From Gammaproteobacteria bacterium (GTDB lineage Bacteria > Pseudomonadota > Gammaproteobacteria > Enterobacterales > Alteromonadaceae): a DNA stretch of 64,000 bases. Positions 8,113-17,726 of the stretch are shown one piece after another. Every line of letters starts with the position of its first letter. Position 1 is the stretch's first letter. The stretch spans positions 1 to 64,000 of the forward strand of contig JAHKAA010000050.1 in NCBI GenBank assembly GCA_018825965.1. The letters run 5' to 3'. The translations under genes were made by a program, and so were the position numbers. The notes beneath the pieces are model-generated. The model saw nothing but the letters and a program-made list of their open reading frames with translations, was not told where the DNA came from and made no database searches.

Positions 8113-9084
8113 CTACGCCTGATGATACTGCAGGCAGCTTTCTACTTCGTGTTTTGATCCTAAAATCACGGCCACACGCTGGTGAATATCCACAGGCTGA
8201 ATCTCCATAATACGTTCTTTGCCTGTAGTGCTGGCGCCACCTGCCTGTTCTACCAGAAAACTCATTGGGTTTGCTTCGTACATCAAGCGCAGTTTGTCCG
8301 GTTTTGTTGGATCTTTCAGATCCCGTGGATAGGCAAAAATGCCACCACGGCATAAAATTCTGTGCACATCGCCGACCATAGCGGCAATCCAGCGCATATT
8401 AAAGTTTTTACCACGAGGACCTTCTTTACCTTTAAGTAAATCAGCCACGTAGTTTTGCATTGGCGCCTGCCAGTAACGCTGGTTTGACATATTAATAGCA
8501 AATTCTGCAGTGACGCCCGGAATAGTGACTTTTTCCTGAGTCAGCAGGAAACCACCATAGGTTTTATCCAGGGTATACATTTTGGTGCCTTTACCTGTGG
8601 TCAGGGCCATCATAGTGGACGGGCCATAGAGTACATAACCTGCAGCTATCTGTTTGGTACCAGGTTGCAGGAAAATAGCCGGATCCGCAGGATCTGCACC
8701 TTGAGGGGCGGGCAGAATAGAAAAGATAGTACCAATTAAACTGTTGATGTCTGTGTTGGACGAGCCATCCAGCGGGTCGAAAGTAACCAGATATTTACCT
8801 GATGGGTTACCAGCTACTGTGCTGTCTTCTTCTTCAGAAGAGATGGCCATCACTGAACCTGTTTCGAGGATCAGATCTTTGAGCAGCTCATTGGAGATGA
8901 CATCGAGTTTTTTCTGGGTTTCGCCCTGAACATTTTCATTCAGAGTGGAGCCCAACACATCTGAGAGTTCACCCTGGCCTACGCGAAACGAAATTTCTTT
9001 GCAGGCAGCTACGATGCTTTTAATCAGATCTATCAGGTCTGCATCTGCACCATCAAGACGCAGGGCTGGAGCCAATCGACGCAT
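8113..9084 (-). CDS. fbp: Fructose-1,6-bisphosphatase class 1
   Basis: 323 residues. It removes the 1-phosphate of fructose-1,6-bisphosphate in gluconeogenesis. The catalytic metal site FDPLDGSSNTDIN is intact, as are SSEEED upstream and the substrate loop near GDVHRIL and RLMYEANP. The frame reaches 9180, but the start at 9084 (MRRLAPAL) follows AAGGAT at a good distance and fits the family N-terminus. Confidence 0.97.
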   Translation of the reverse strand: MRRLAPALRLDGADADLIDLIKSIVAACKEISFRVGQGELSDVLGSTLNENVQGETQKKLDVISNELLKDLILETGSVMAISSEEEDSTVAGNPSGKYLVTFDPLDGSSNTDINSLIGTIFSILPAPQGADPADPAIFLQPGTKQIAAGYVLYGPSTMMALTTGKGTKMYTLDKTYGGFLLTQEKVTIPGVTAEFAINMSNQRYWQAPMQNYVADLLKGKEGPRGKNFNMRWIAAMVGDVHRILCRGGIFAYPRDLKDPTKPDKLRLMYEANPMSFLVEQAGGASTTGKERIMEIQPVDIHQRVAVILGSKHEVESCLQYHQA

Positions 9085-9285
9085 AAAACAATCCTTTTTT
9101 TGTGTAGGTAGAGGAAGCTTTGGCCGCAGTGTTAATTTTGACTGGAGGCTGTCGGCCACAGCGGCTGCTATTTTAATCAAGTTCAGGCTAAATTGCAGGT
9201 TTATGCTGGTTTTATTTCAGCTGTTCTGCAGAGTCCTTTGCTAGAATGGCCGCAGAACCCGTTTTACAGGCAGTAAGGATGCAGT

Positions 9286-10635
9286 ATGCATATTCATATT
9301 TTAGGCATTTGTGGCACTTTTATGGGCGGTATTGCCGCTATTGCAAAAAGTCTCGGGCATAAAGTCACAGGCTCTGACGCTAATGTGTATCCACCTATGA
9401 GTACTCAACTGGAGCAACTGGGCATTGAATTAACCCAGGGTTATGATCCAAAGCAGCTGCAACCCGCTCCTGATCTGGTGATTATTGGTAACGCTATGTC
9501 GCGCGGCAACCCGGCTGTGGAATATACGCTGGATCAGAATATTCCTTACAGCTCAGGCCCGCAGTGGCTGGCTGAACAGGTACTGCACCAACGCTGGGTG
9601 CTGGCAGTGTCCGGTACTCATGGCAAAACCACTACCAGCAGTATGCTGGCCTGGGTGCTGGAGTATGCAGGTTTAAAACCGGGTTTTTTAATAGGTGGTA
9701 TTCCGCAGAATTTTGACAGCTCAGCCCGTTTAGGGGATTCGCCGTTTTTTGTCATTGAAGCCGACGAATACGACACCGCCTTTTTTGATAAGCGTTCTAA
9801 GTTTGTGCATTACAGACCCCGCACTTTAGTCATTAATAATCTGGAATACGACCACGCTGATATTTTTCCGGATTTAGCTGCTATTCAGCGCCAGTTCCAC
9901 CATTTATTGCGTATGGTGCCATCCACAGGTCTGGTATTAAGCCCGGCTCATGTGGACGCTGTGGATCAAACTTTAGCTATGGGCTGCTGGAGTGAGCAGC
10001 AACGCTATGGCACAGACTGGACTGTTGAGTTAAAGCAGTCGGATGGCAGTGTATTTGAATTGTTTTATCAAAGCGTTTCACAAGGCAGCTTACACTGGGA
10101 TTTATGTGGCAACCATAATGTCGAAAATGCGGTCATGGCGATAGCTGCTGCCCGCCATGTAGGTGTGCCTGTGGCTGTCTCTATTGAAGCTTTAACTCAA
10201 TTTGTCGCACCAAAACGCCGGATGGAACTCAAAGGCACAGTCAAAGGTATAGCCGTATACGACGACTTTGCCCATCACCCAACCGCTATAGAAACCACTT
10301 TGGCTGGTTTAAGAGCCCGTGTCGGGGATGCAAAAATCTGGGCAGTGCTGGAGCCGAGATCCAATACCATGCGAATGGGCGTACATAAATCTGCTATTGC
10401 GGATTCCCTACATGACGCCAATGAAGTGCTGTTGTTTGAACCTGCCCATTCAGGCTGGTCACTCTCTGCTGTGGCAGAACAAATGCCGGGCAGGGCCGCT
10501 GTGTTTCAGTCGGTGGAATTAATAGTGGCGGCTTTGGTTGAAAAAGCGTCGGCAGGGGATCATATACTGATTATGAGCAACGGCGGCTTTGGTGGCATAC
10601 ATCAAAAGTTGCTGGATGCTTTGTCTTCTGATTAA
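9286..10635 (+). CDS. mpl: UDP-N-acetylmuramate:L-alanyl-gamma-D-glutamyl-meso-diaminopimelate ligase
   Basis: 449 residues. It reattaches recycled murein tripeptide to UDP-MurNAc, returning it to peptidoglycan synthesis. The Mur-ligase P-loop SGTHGKTTTSS is near residue 108. Other Mur features are the N-terminal ICGTFMGG, FFVIEADEYDTAFFDKRSKF, and the C-terminal YDDFAHHPTAI typical of Mpl. AmpG in this window (43917-45239) imports the muropeptides that feed this route. ubiX follows after 26 bases. Confidence 0.97.
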   Translation: MHIHILGICGTFMGGIAAIAKSLGHKVTGSDANVYPPMSTQLEQLGIELTQGYDPKQLQPAPDLVIIGNAMSRGNPAVEYTLDQNIPYSSGPQWLAEQVLHQRWVLAVSGTHGKTTTSSMLAWVLEYAGLKPGFLIGGIPQNFDSSARLGDSPFFVIEADEYDTAFFDKRSKFVHYRPRTLVINNLEYDHADIFPDLAAIQRQFHHLLRMVPSTGLVLSPAHVDAVDQTLAMGCWSEQQRYGTDWTVELKQSDGSVFELFYQSVSQGSLHWDLCGNHNVENAVMAIAAARHVGVPVAVSIEALTQFVAPKRRMELKGTVKGIAVYDDFAHHPTAIETTLAGLRARVGDAKIWAVLEPRSNTMRMGVHKSAIADSLHDANEVLLFEPAHSGWSLSAVAEQMPGRAAVFQSVELIVAALVEKASAGDHILIMSNGGFGGIHQKLLDALSSD

Positions 10636-10661
10636 ACAGCTTTCTTTAAAAAGAGAACCCC

Positions 10662-11276
10662 ATGACCCAAGAAGTCACCTTAGCTTTTACCGGCGCTTCA
10701 GGCGCTGGTTATGGCTGGCGTTTGCTGGAAAACTTACTGGCACAACAGGTGAAAGTGCATCTGTTAATTTCCAGTGCTGCCCGTGTTGTATTTGCCACTG
10801 AATATGATTTAAAGCTGCCGGGCGGCCCTGAAGCCTGTCGTGACTTTATTCTGGAAAAAACCGGTGCCAGCAAAGAGCTGTTAGCAGTCTATGGCAAAGA
10901 TGACTGGTTTTCGCCTTGTGCCTCAGGCTCTGCAGCGCCGAAGCAGATGGTGATTTGTCCGTGCTCTACAGGCACAGCAGCAGCTATTGCTCATGGCATG
11001 AGTGACAATCTGATTGAACGGGCTGCTGACGTGGTGCTCAAAGAGCGTGGCCAGTTACTGATAGTGCCGCGTGAAACTCCGTTAAGTACCATTCATCTGG
11101 AAAACCTGCTGGCTTTGTCTAAAGCTGGTGCTGTGGTGATGCCGGCAGCGCCTGGTTTTTATCATCAGCCTCAATCTGTTGATGATTTAATCGACTTTAT
11201 GGTAGCGCGGATCCTGGACCATTTAGGTCTGAAACAACAGTTAGTCAGCCGTTGGGGCTATGGAGAACAGCAGTGA
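10662..11276 (+). CDS. ubiX: Flavin prenyltransferase
   Basis: 204 residues. It makes the prenylated FMN cofactor used by the UbiD decarboxylase in ubiquinone synthesis. The N-terminal flavin-binding loop FTGASGAGYGWRLLE and the conserved PCSTGTAAAIAHG and VPRETPL segments are present. It lies just downstream of mpl. Its TGA overlaps the GTG start of the ABC ATPase gene (GTGA), so the two are probably translationally coupled. Confidence 0.96.
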   Translation: MTQEVTLAFTGASGAGYGWRLLENLLAQQVKVHLLISSAARVVFATEYDLKLPGGPEACRDFILEKTGASKELLAVYGKDDWFSPCASGSAAPKQMVICPCSTGTAAAIAHGMSDNLIERAADVVLKERGQLLIVPRETPLSTIHLENLLALSKAGAVVMPAAPGFYHQPQSVDDLIDFMVARILDHLGLKQQLVSRWGYGEQQ

Positions 11277-12199
11277 CCTTAGCGTTAGAAATTAAACAGT
11301 TACACAAAGTGTATAAAAGTGGCACTGTGGCTTTAACTGGTATAGATCTGGAAGTGCAGCAAGGCGATTTTTTTGCCTTATTAGGCCCTAATGGCGCAGG
11401 CAAAAGTACCAGCATTGGCATTATCAGTTCACTGGTCAATAAAAGCAGCGGCAAGGTAAAAGTATTTGAGTATGATCTGGATACACAACTGGAAGACGCC
11501 AAAAGCCAATTGGGTTTAGTACCACAGGAATTTAACTTCAACCAGTTTGAAACTGTGCTGCAAATTGTACTGAATCAGGCTGGTTATTATGGTGTGCCAC
11601 GTTCTGTCGCTATAGGTCGTGCTGAAAAGTATTTAGGCCAGCTTGGCTTATGGGAAAAACGTGACGCCCGCTCCCGTGAGTTGTCAGGGGGTATGAAACG
11701 CCGTCTGATGATAGCCCGCGCCTTAATGCATGAACCTAAGTTGCTGATCCTGGATGAACCTACAGCGGGCGTGGATATTGAGCTACGCCGCTCTATGTGG
11801 GAGTTTTTAAAACAGATTAACCAGCAAGGTGTAACTATTATTCTGACTACTCACTATCTGGAAGAGGCTGAGTCTTTGTGCCGCAACATCGCTATCATAG
11901 ATAAAGGCCAGATTGTCGAAAATACCAGCATGAAGAACCTGCTGAGTAAGCTGAACAAAGAGACTTTTTTACTGGATATAGCGCCAACTGAAGCTGCTAT
12001 CAGCCTGGAAGGCTATAGCTTTCGTCAGCTTGACAGCCACAGTCTGGAAGTGGATGTGGAAAAAGCTCAGGGTCTAAATGGGGTATTCAGTGCCTTAACA
12101 GCACAGGGCATTCAGGTGCTTTCGATGCGGAATAAAGCCAACCGGCTGGAAGAGTTATTTGTCAGTCTGGTTGAAAACGGACGCGGAGCCAAAGCATGA
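11273..12199 (+). CDS. yadG: ABC transporter ATP-binding protein, YadG type
   Basis: About 308 residues, cytosolic ATPase of a two-part exporter. Walker A GPNGAGKST, signature LSGGMKRR, Walker B LLILDEPTAG and the switch His in TTHYLEEAE are all intact. I chose the GTG at 11273, not the ATG at 11252: GGAGA sits six bases ahead of it and GTGA overlaps the ubiX stop. The following permease begins in an ATGA overlap. The substrate is unknown. E. coli yadG-yadH lie in the same broader gene neighbourhood. Confidence 0.9.
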   Translation: MTLALEIKQLHKVYKSGTVALTGIDLEVQQGDFFALLGPNGAGKSTSIGIISSLVNKSSGKVKVFEYDLDTQLEDAKSQLGLVPQEFNFNQFETVLQIVLNQAGYYGVPRSVAIGRAEKYLGQLGLWEKRDARSRELSGGMKRRLMIARALMHEPKLLILDEPTAGVDIELRRSMWEFLKQINQQGVTIILTTHYLEEAESLCRNIAIIDKGQIVENTSMKNLLSKLNKETFLLDIAPTEAAISLEGYSFRQLDSHSLEVDVEKAQGLNGVFSALTAQGIQVLSMRNKANRLEELFVSLVENGRGAKA

Positions 12200-12966
12200 A
12201 CTCAAGTAATTTAATAGCGCTGCAGAGTATTTTATATAAAGAAATCAACAGGTTTATGCGTATTTGGGTGCAAACTCTGGTCCCTCCTGCCATTACCATG
12301 ACCTTGTATTTTGTTATTTTTGGCGCTTTGGTTGGCTCACGTATTGGTGATATGGGTGGCTTCAGTTATATGGAGTTTATTGTGCCTGGCCTTATTATGA
12401 TGTCAGTGATCACCAACTCTTACTCTAATGTGGCTTCGTCATTTTTCAGTGCCAAGTTTCAGCGTAATGTCGAAGAGCTGTTGGTGGCTCCTGTTCCCAA
12501 CTACATCATAGTGCTGGGGTATGTCGGCGGTGGTGTAGCGCGTGGCATTCTGGTCGGCTTGATCGTGTCTTTGTTATCGTTGTTTTTTGTCGATATCAAA
12601 GTACATCATCTGTTTGTTCTGATGTCGACTGTGGTGTTAACTGCGACCTTGTTTTCGCTGGCTGGTTTAATTAACGCCATTTTTGCCAAGACCTTTGATG
12701 ACGTCAGCATTATTCCAACTTTTGTGCTGACACCTTTAACCTACTTAGGTGGCGTGTTTTATTCACTGAGTTTATTGCCGGACTTCTGGCAATACGTGTC
12801 GCAACTGAACCCTATTGTCTATATGGTCAACGCCTTTCGCTACGGCTTTTTAGGTGTCAGTGATGTGAGTTTACTGTTGGCTTTCTCTGTGATCATAGGC
12901 TTAATTACGGTATTTTTTGCTGTTGCTATGTACCTGATTAATAAAGGCACTGGATTGAGAAGCTAG
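12196..12966 (+). CDS. yadH: ABC-2 type permease, YadH type
   Basis: 256 residues with about six hydrophobic helices and the ABC-2 permease phrases FIVPGLIMMSVI and LTPLTYLGGVFYSLSLLP. It is the membrane partner of the preceding ATPase, with an ATGA start/stop overlap. Substrate unknown. A terminator follows 31 bases downstream. Confidence 0.9.
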   Translation: MNSSNLIALQSILYKEINRFMRIWVQTLVPPAITMTLYFVIFGALVGSRIGDMGGFSYMEFIVPGLIMMSVITNSYSNVASSFFSAKFQRNVEELLVAPVPNYIIVLGYVGGGVARGILVGLIVSLLSLFFVDIKVHHLFVLMSTVVLTATLFSLAGLINAIFAKTFDDVSIIPTFVLTPLTYLGGVFYSLSLLPDFWQYVSQLNPIVYMVNAFRYGFLGVSDVSLLLAFSVIIGLITVFFAVAMYLINKGTGLRS

Positions 12967-12997
12967 ACAAAAACTCAGGTTTTAAGAGTAAAGAGTG

Positions 12998-13022
12998 AAA
13001 AGGCGCTTAAACAGCGCCTTTT
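12998..13022. terminator. Intrinsic terminator between convergent genes
   Basis: Stem AAAAGGCGCT / AGCGCCTTTT with a TAAAC loop, followed by T on the plus strand. It serves yadH and, in reverse, possibly the EAL gene at 13032. Confidence 0.87.
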
Positions 13023-13031
13023 TTACAGAAA

Positions 13032-14909
13032 TTAAACAGTGCCTCTTTCGTAATACCGCAACGGCACTGGTGCCGCCGGGCCAAAATAGTAGCCCTGGGC
13101 GTAACTGATACCACAACGTTCCAGTGCGTCCAGTGACTGCTTGCTTTCTACCATCTCAGCGATGATCAGCAACTGAGTTTGTTTGGCAAAGGAGCTGATA
13201 TGTTCAATAAATAACTGGGCATCAGGGTCGGTGCTTATCATCTCTATTAAGCTGCCGTGAATTTTTAAACCATCCACATGCAATTGCAGTAAATCCGCCA
13301 TACCTACACCACTGGCAACACCAAAATCATCCAGCAGCACTTTGGCTCCTGCCTTTTGTAAAGCTGCTATAGCGTCACGGCAACGGTCAAACTGAGGTAA
13401 TACACCAGCTTCAGCCAGTTCAAAATAGACTCGTTCTGGTTTAGGGTAATGCTGCAGATAATCAAGGAAAAATTGCTGTAAGTCATCGTCCAGTAAATCA
13501 CGGCAATTCACGTTAATAGACCAGCTGACTTCAGAGGCAACAAACTGACTGGCGCTTTTAATAAACATCATTTTGGTCAGCTCTGTATCCAGATGACTGC
13601 GGTTAATAATGCTTAAAAACTGATCCGGCGTCAGTATGCTGCCGTCACTGCGTAATATGCGGGCCAGACATTCGTACTGGAATATTTCGCCTGTGCTGAT
13701 CTGCACTACAGGCTGGAAATAAGGCACTATTTGCTCGTGACCTATAGCTTCCCGCACTTCTTTTGCCATTTTAATATTGCTATGCAGATGCTGTTTCAGC
13801 GCCAGTAAGTTGTCTGAATACACCACTAAAGACTGTTGCTGCAAGCGGGCAGTATTCACAGCCAGCATGGCATTTTCCAGCACTACAGCAGCAGGCGACA
13901 AGGCTACACCTAAAGTCACGGTAAAAAGTAGGTAAGGGTCGTTCAGCACAGGCTGAGTAAAATCAAAGCTTTTTAGCTTGTCATGCAAATCATTGTCAGA
14001 AATAGCAGCAACACGGCGGATCGCCAGTTTTTCAAAAGATAAACGGTACAAACGGAAGGAGCGCCCCAAATGCAATTGCAGTTGCTGAATAAACTGGTTA
14101 AAAGCTTGTTCTGCAACAGGAGTGCCATACAAATGACAGATTTCTTCCAGGTTATTTACCTGCAAAATAGCTAACTGGCTCAAGCCTCCGCTTTCATGGC
14201 GCAGGTGAGCTTCTAAAGCCAATGCATTACGTTTGCCTGAACTGCGGTCAGTGGTCAGATTGTAGCGCAGCACCATGGCATAACTTAAAGCCAGCAACAA
14301 CGCCAGACCAAAAAACACTGAGCCACTTAAAACAGACTGCTGCATACTGGACAAAAGCCATTGATCCAGATCGGTAATAGCAATATCAGCTCCGGCCAGA
14401 TAGAGGGTGCCGTCAGAACTTTGATAAGGCATCAGTACTGAGCGGAAATGACCAAATTGATCCACAGATTCTTCAAACACCGGGGCTAAAGAGGCAAAAG
14501 CAGCTTTATTGGCCTCAGTCGCTTCAGGGTAATAATCGTAAAAATAACTCAGCTGGCCACGCAACAAGTCATCTTCTGTATAGCTGGACGAGGTGAAATG
14601 TACTTTGCCATCCACCTGAATCATGCTGTAGACATATTGTAATTTTAAATCTTTGGCATAAAGACTGAGCTTTTTCGCCAGTTTCAGGTACTCAGCACGG
14701 GCAATATGTTGTGGACCACTGATATTGTTGTGGTAGTCATCACCCAACAGATAAGGCACGGCTTTCACCGCATTAACCAGTTGCAGGTCAAGCTGAGCCA
14801 GTTTGGTCTGATAGGTTTGCTGGTACTGATAATACACATAGGCAACAATGGCCAGCAGATAGACCACCAGACTGATAACAATAAAATGTGCTGAACGGAT
14901 CCGTAGCAT
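13032..14909 (-). CDS. Membrane sensor with degenerate GGDEF and EAL phosphodiesterase domain
   Basis: About 625 residues. Order: membrane helix near the N-terminus (HFIVISLVVYLLAIVAYVYY), a periplasmic domain of about 150 residues, a second helix (VFFGLALLLALSYAMVL), a GGDEF-like domain whose signature is replaced by YRLSFEKLAI, and an EAL domain. The EAL residues are largely kept in variant form: ECLARI, SINVNCRDLL, YFELAEAG, LLDDFG, DGLKIHG, IIAEMVES and AQGYYFG. c-di-GMP hydrolysis is plausible but less certain than for the regulator at 3605. An upstream TTG start at 14942 with AAGG very close is an alternative; the ATG at 14909 (MLRIRSAHF) gives a more typical N-terminus. Confidence 0.87.
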   Translation of the reverse strand: MLRIRSAHFIVISLVVYLLAIVAYVYYQYQQTYQTKLAQLDLQLVNAVKAVPYLLGDDYHNNISGPQHIARAEYLKLAKKLSLYAKDLKLQYVYSMIQVDGKVHFTSSSYTEDDLLRGQLSYFYDYYPEATEANKAAFASLAPVFEESVDQFGHFRSVLMPYQSSDGTLYLAGADIAITDLDQWLLSSMQQSVLSGSVFFGLALLLALSYAMVLRYNLTTDRSSGKRNALALEAHLRHESGGLSQLAILQVNNLEEICHLYGTPVAEQAFNQFIQQLQLHLGRSFRLYRLSFEKLAIRRVAAISDNDLHDKLKSFDFTQPVLNDPYLLFTVTLGVALSPAAVVLENAMLAVNTARLQQQSLVVYSDNLLALKQHLHSNIKMAKEVREAIGHEQIVPYFQPVVQISTGEIFQYECLARILRSDGSILTPDQFLSIINRSHLDTELTKMMFIKSASQFVASEVSWSINVNCRDLLDDDLQQFFLDYLQHYPKPERVYFELAEAGVLPQFDRCRDAIAALQKAGAKVLLDDFGVASGVGMADLLQLHVDGLKIHGSLIEMISTDPDAQLFIEHISSFAKQTQLLIIAEMVESKQSLDALERCGISYAQGYYFGPAAPVPLRYYERGTV

Positions 14910-15224
14910 GCAATGACTCGTAAAAAAGGGACCTGAAAACAATACCTTGATAGCTTAGCTGATTTAATTCGGGCTGACAGCTAATACTTTGATCTGAATT
15001 CTGTTGTCGCTTTTATGGATATGTTCTGCAATCAGGTAGCCAGAATCAGCAAAAATAGAGGGTTCTTGCAGTTCTTTGCAGCAAGATGATGCACAGATGA
15101 AATTTTTTAAAGACATTTAAAGGGGCTTTTAGTACAGTGACTTCCTTTTTGACTTACTGATTTTACGGCCTGAAAACACAAAATAAGAAGCCGATAACGC
15201 GACCCCCGGTGAGACAGGATACGA
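14910..15224. other. Divergent intergenic region
   Basis: 315 bases between the EAL gene and panP. It holds AT-rich stretches (around 15100-15160) suitable for promoters and the AGGAT ribosome site of panP just before 15225. No repeat or RNA gene is visible. Confidence 0.5.
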
Positions 15225-16865
15225 ATGACAGAATTAAACAAACGTCAGGCTACAGCTTCTGAAGAAGCTTTGTGGCGGATATTTACTGTGCCAGAGGCTC
15301 CGGACTCGACTTTAAGTATCATCGAACAAAATATTTCGCAAAACCTGGCCGGGTTTTTACGCGAAAGTATTGTTGCAGTCGAAAAGCCGCTGTGGCAAAT
15401 AGAACGTGATTTTCAGGCGCATCAAATCCCTTCTGAACCTAAATTTGTGTCGGATTATGCCGAACAAATGATGGAAAAGCTGGTGGCGCATTCTGTCCAT
15501 ACAGCTGCCCCCAGTTTTATAGGTCATATGACCTCGGCTTTGCCCTATTTTGTTTTACCGCTGTCAAAAATGATGGTGGGGTTAAACCAAAATCTGGTGA
15601 AAATCGAAACCTCCAAAGCTTTTACTCCGCTTGAGCGTCAGGTCATAGGCATGATGCACCATTTGGTTTATGGCGAAGGCGACAGCTTCTATAAAAAATG
15701 GATGCACAGCGCCAACCATTCGTTAGGTGCCTTTTGTTCGGGTGGTACCATTGCCAATATCACGGCATTGTGGATTGCCCGTAACCGTTTATTAAAAGCC
15801 GATGGCGATTTTAAAGGCGTAGCCAAAGAAGGCCTGTTCCGCGCTTTGAAATATTATGGCTATGAAGGTTTAGCCATATTAGTGTCAGAGCGGGGCCATT
15901 ATTCCTTAGGCAAAGCTGCAGATATTTTAGGTATTGGCCGTGAGTTTTTAATTCCGGTGAAAACCGATGGCAATAACAAAGTACAAAGCGACGAAATGCG
16001 CCGGGTCAGCCGTGAGCTGAACGATAAAAATATCAAAGTGATGGCTATTGTTGGTGTCGCAGGTACTACTGAAACCGGCAATGTAGACCCGCTGAATGAT
16101 TTAGCCGATTTAGCTGCTGAACTGGGCTGCCATTTTCATGTGGATGCCGCCTGGGGCGGTGCTACTTTATTGTCGGATAAATACCGTCATTTGTTGTGTG
16201 GCATAGAGCGCGCTGATTCAGTGACTATAGATGCCCATAAACAAATGTATGTGCCTATGGGCGCTGGTATGGTGGTGTTTAAGCATCCATCTTCCGCTCA
16301 TGCGATTGAACACCATGCTGAATACATTCTGCGTAAAGGCTCCAAAGATTTAGGCAGCCAGACACTGGAAGGTTCACGCCCTGGTATGGCTATGTTAGTG
16401 CATGCCTGTTTACAGGTGATAGGCCGTCAGGGTTATGAAATTCTGATCAACCGCAGCTTAGATAAAGCCCGTTATTTTGCCGGTTTAATTCAGGACCATG
16501 CAGAATTTGAGCTGATCACTGAACCTGAACTTTGTTTGCTGACTTATCGTTATGTGCCTGCAGAAGTTCAACGTGCTATGGCTGTGGCTTCGCCGGAAAA
16601 ACTGCATAAGTTTAATGAGTTGATTAATGGCTTAACTAAGTTTATTCAGAAAACCCAACGCGAAGAAGGCCGCTCTTTTGTCTCCCGTACCCGTATTAAA
16701 CCTGAACGTTACCAGCGTCAGGATACAGTAGTGTTCCGGGTGGTATTGGCGAACCCTCTGACGACAGATCAAATTTTATTGGATGTACTGGAAGAGCAGC
16801 AACAAGTGGCAGCCTTGGACAAAGAGTTTCTGCCTAAACTACTGCAACTGGCCAAAGGCAGCTAA
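15225..16865 (+). CDS. panP: Pyridoxal-dependent aspartate 1-decarboxylase PanP
   Basis: 546 residues, group II PLP decarboxylase fold. PanP decarboxylates L-aspartate to beta-alanine for pantothenate synthesis and replaces the pyruvoyl enzyme PanD in Vibrio, Shewanella and relatives. The PLP-binding Lys is in DAHKQMYVPMG (about residue 339). HVDAAWGG holds the Asp that contacts the PLP pyridine, and SGGTIANITALW the phosphate-binding region. Length and N-terminal region fit PanP better than glutamate decarboxylase. panC and panB, which use the product, lie about 1-2.5 kb downstream on the other strand; no panD is seen in the window. Confidence 0.9.
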   Translation: MTELNKRQATASEEALWRIFTVPEAPDSTLSIIEQNISQNLAGFLRESIVAVEKPLWQIERDFQAHQIPSEPKFVSDYAEQMMEKLVAHSVHTAAPSFIGHMTSALPYFVLPLSKMMVGLNQNLVKIETSKAFTPLERQVIGMMHHLVYGEGDSFYKKWMHSANHSLGAFCSGGTIANITALWIARNRLLKADGDFKGVAKEGLFRALKYYGYEGLAILVSERGHYSLGKAADILGIGREFLIPVKTDGNNKVQSDEMRRVSRELNDKNIKVMAIVGVAGTTETGNVDPLNDLADLAAELGCHFHVDAAWGGATLLSDKYRHLLCGIERADSVTIDAHKQMYVPMGAGMVVFKHPSSAHAIEHHAEYILRKGSKDLGSQTLEGSRPGMAMLVHACLQVIGRQGYEILINRSLDKARYFAGLIQDHAEFELITEPELCLLTYRYVPAEVQRAMAVASPEKLHKFNELINGLTKFIQKTQREEGRSFVSRTRIKPERYQRQDTVVFRVVLANPLTTDQILLDVLEEQQQVAALDKEFLPKLLQLAKGS

Positions 16866-16999
16866 GCCAGTGCTGATAACCCCGGTTTTATTCAATGGAT
16901 GACTCGGGGGTTGTGTGCTGGCCGCATTTGCACAGCACTGCTTCACTTTTAGTTGCTATCACCTCTGAACAAAAACAACAGAAACATAGTTGCTTACAA

Positions 17000-17024
17000 C
17001 AGCGGCATTGCATCAGTGCCGCTG
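17000..17024. other. Hairpin downstream of panP
   Basis: A perfect 8-bp stem CAGCGGCA / TGCCGCTG with a 9-base loop, but no T run after it. It could be a weak terminator or a leader element of the PspC-like gene. Confidence 0.35.
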
Positions 17025-17091
17025 TGGCGCTACTTTATAGCCAAGTCACTTTAATATGCAGTATGTCGCGCTGAAACAAAAAGGAATACCT

Positions 17092-17289
17092 ATGTCTGAT
17101 AAAACCTTAGCTTTATCCAATGACAAGATGATTGCCGGAGTTTGTGGTGGTATAGCCGAATATTTTGGCTGGTCCAAAGGCGGAGTACGGCTGGTGTATG
17201 TATTACTGTCTGTATTATCCGCAGCTTTTCCAGGTTTGTTTGTCTACATCATTTTATGGTTGTTGATGCCAAAAAAAGACAGCCTCTAA
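17092..17289 (+). CDS. Small PspC-domain membrane protein
   Basis: 65 residues. It has the PspC signature MIAGVCGGIAEYFGW followed by one hydrophobic helix (LVYVLLSVLSAAFPGLFVYIILWLL) and a basic end. PspC domains occur in envelope-stress proteins; here there is no pspA or pspB nearby and the protein is only the domain itself. AAGGA lies before the ATG at 17092, so the longer frame from 17056 is rejected. Confidence 0.88.
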   Translation: MSDKTLALSNDKMIAGVCGGIAEYFGWSKGGVRLVYVLLSVLSAAFPGLFVYIILWLLMPKKDSL

Positions 17290-17318
17290 GCTGATATCAC
17301 TGAAACAACGGGCAAATT

Positions 17319-17726
17319 ATGTATTCAGGTCAATGCCTTTGTGGCGAAGTAAAAGTTGAAGTCCGGGGCTCTATTACCGACATTATTCACTGCCATTGTT
17401 CCTTGTGCCGCAAATCCAGCGGCACAGCCTATGCTACTAATGGTTTTGTGTTAAGTGCTGAATTTAGTCTGGTGCAGGGTAAAGAGCTGCTGAATGCGTT
17501 TTCGTTAAAACAAGGCAGGTTACGGCATTTTTGTTCCCGCTGTGGCTCACCTGTCTATAGTTCAAACGCTGCAGATCCAAGCCGGATCCGCATTCGTTTA
17601 GGCATTCTGGATTCAGAAATCACAGAGCGCCCTATTAGCCATAACTTTGTCTCGTCAAAAGCCTGCTGGGACAATCTGGATGCAGATTTGCCCCGTTATG
17701 ACAGCCATGAGCCAGGCAGGACTTAA
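17319..17726 (+). CDS. GFA family zinc protein
   Basis: 135 residues of the Gfa-like fold. Cys ligands are visible as QCLCGEV, CHCSLCRKSSG and HFCSRCGSPVYSS, matching the two zinc sites of glutathione-dependent formaldehyde-activating enzyme relatives. Most such proteins have no proven enzyme activity. The stop overlaps the convergent panC stop by four bases. Confidence 0.9.
   Translation: MYSGQCLCGEVKVEVRGSITDIIHCHCSLCRKSSGTAYATNGFVLSAEFSLVQGKELLNAFSLKQGRLRHFCSRCGSPVYSSNAADPSRIRIRLGILDSEITERPISHNFVSSKACWDNLDADLPRYDSHEPGRT

Noticed and set aside
8033..8353. Minus-strand frame of 106 codons running from fbp into the repeats
   Set aside because: It overlaps fbp in another frame and its end is made of repeat sequence.
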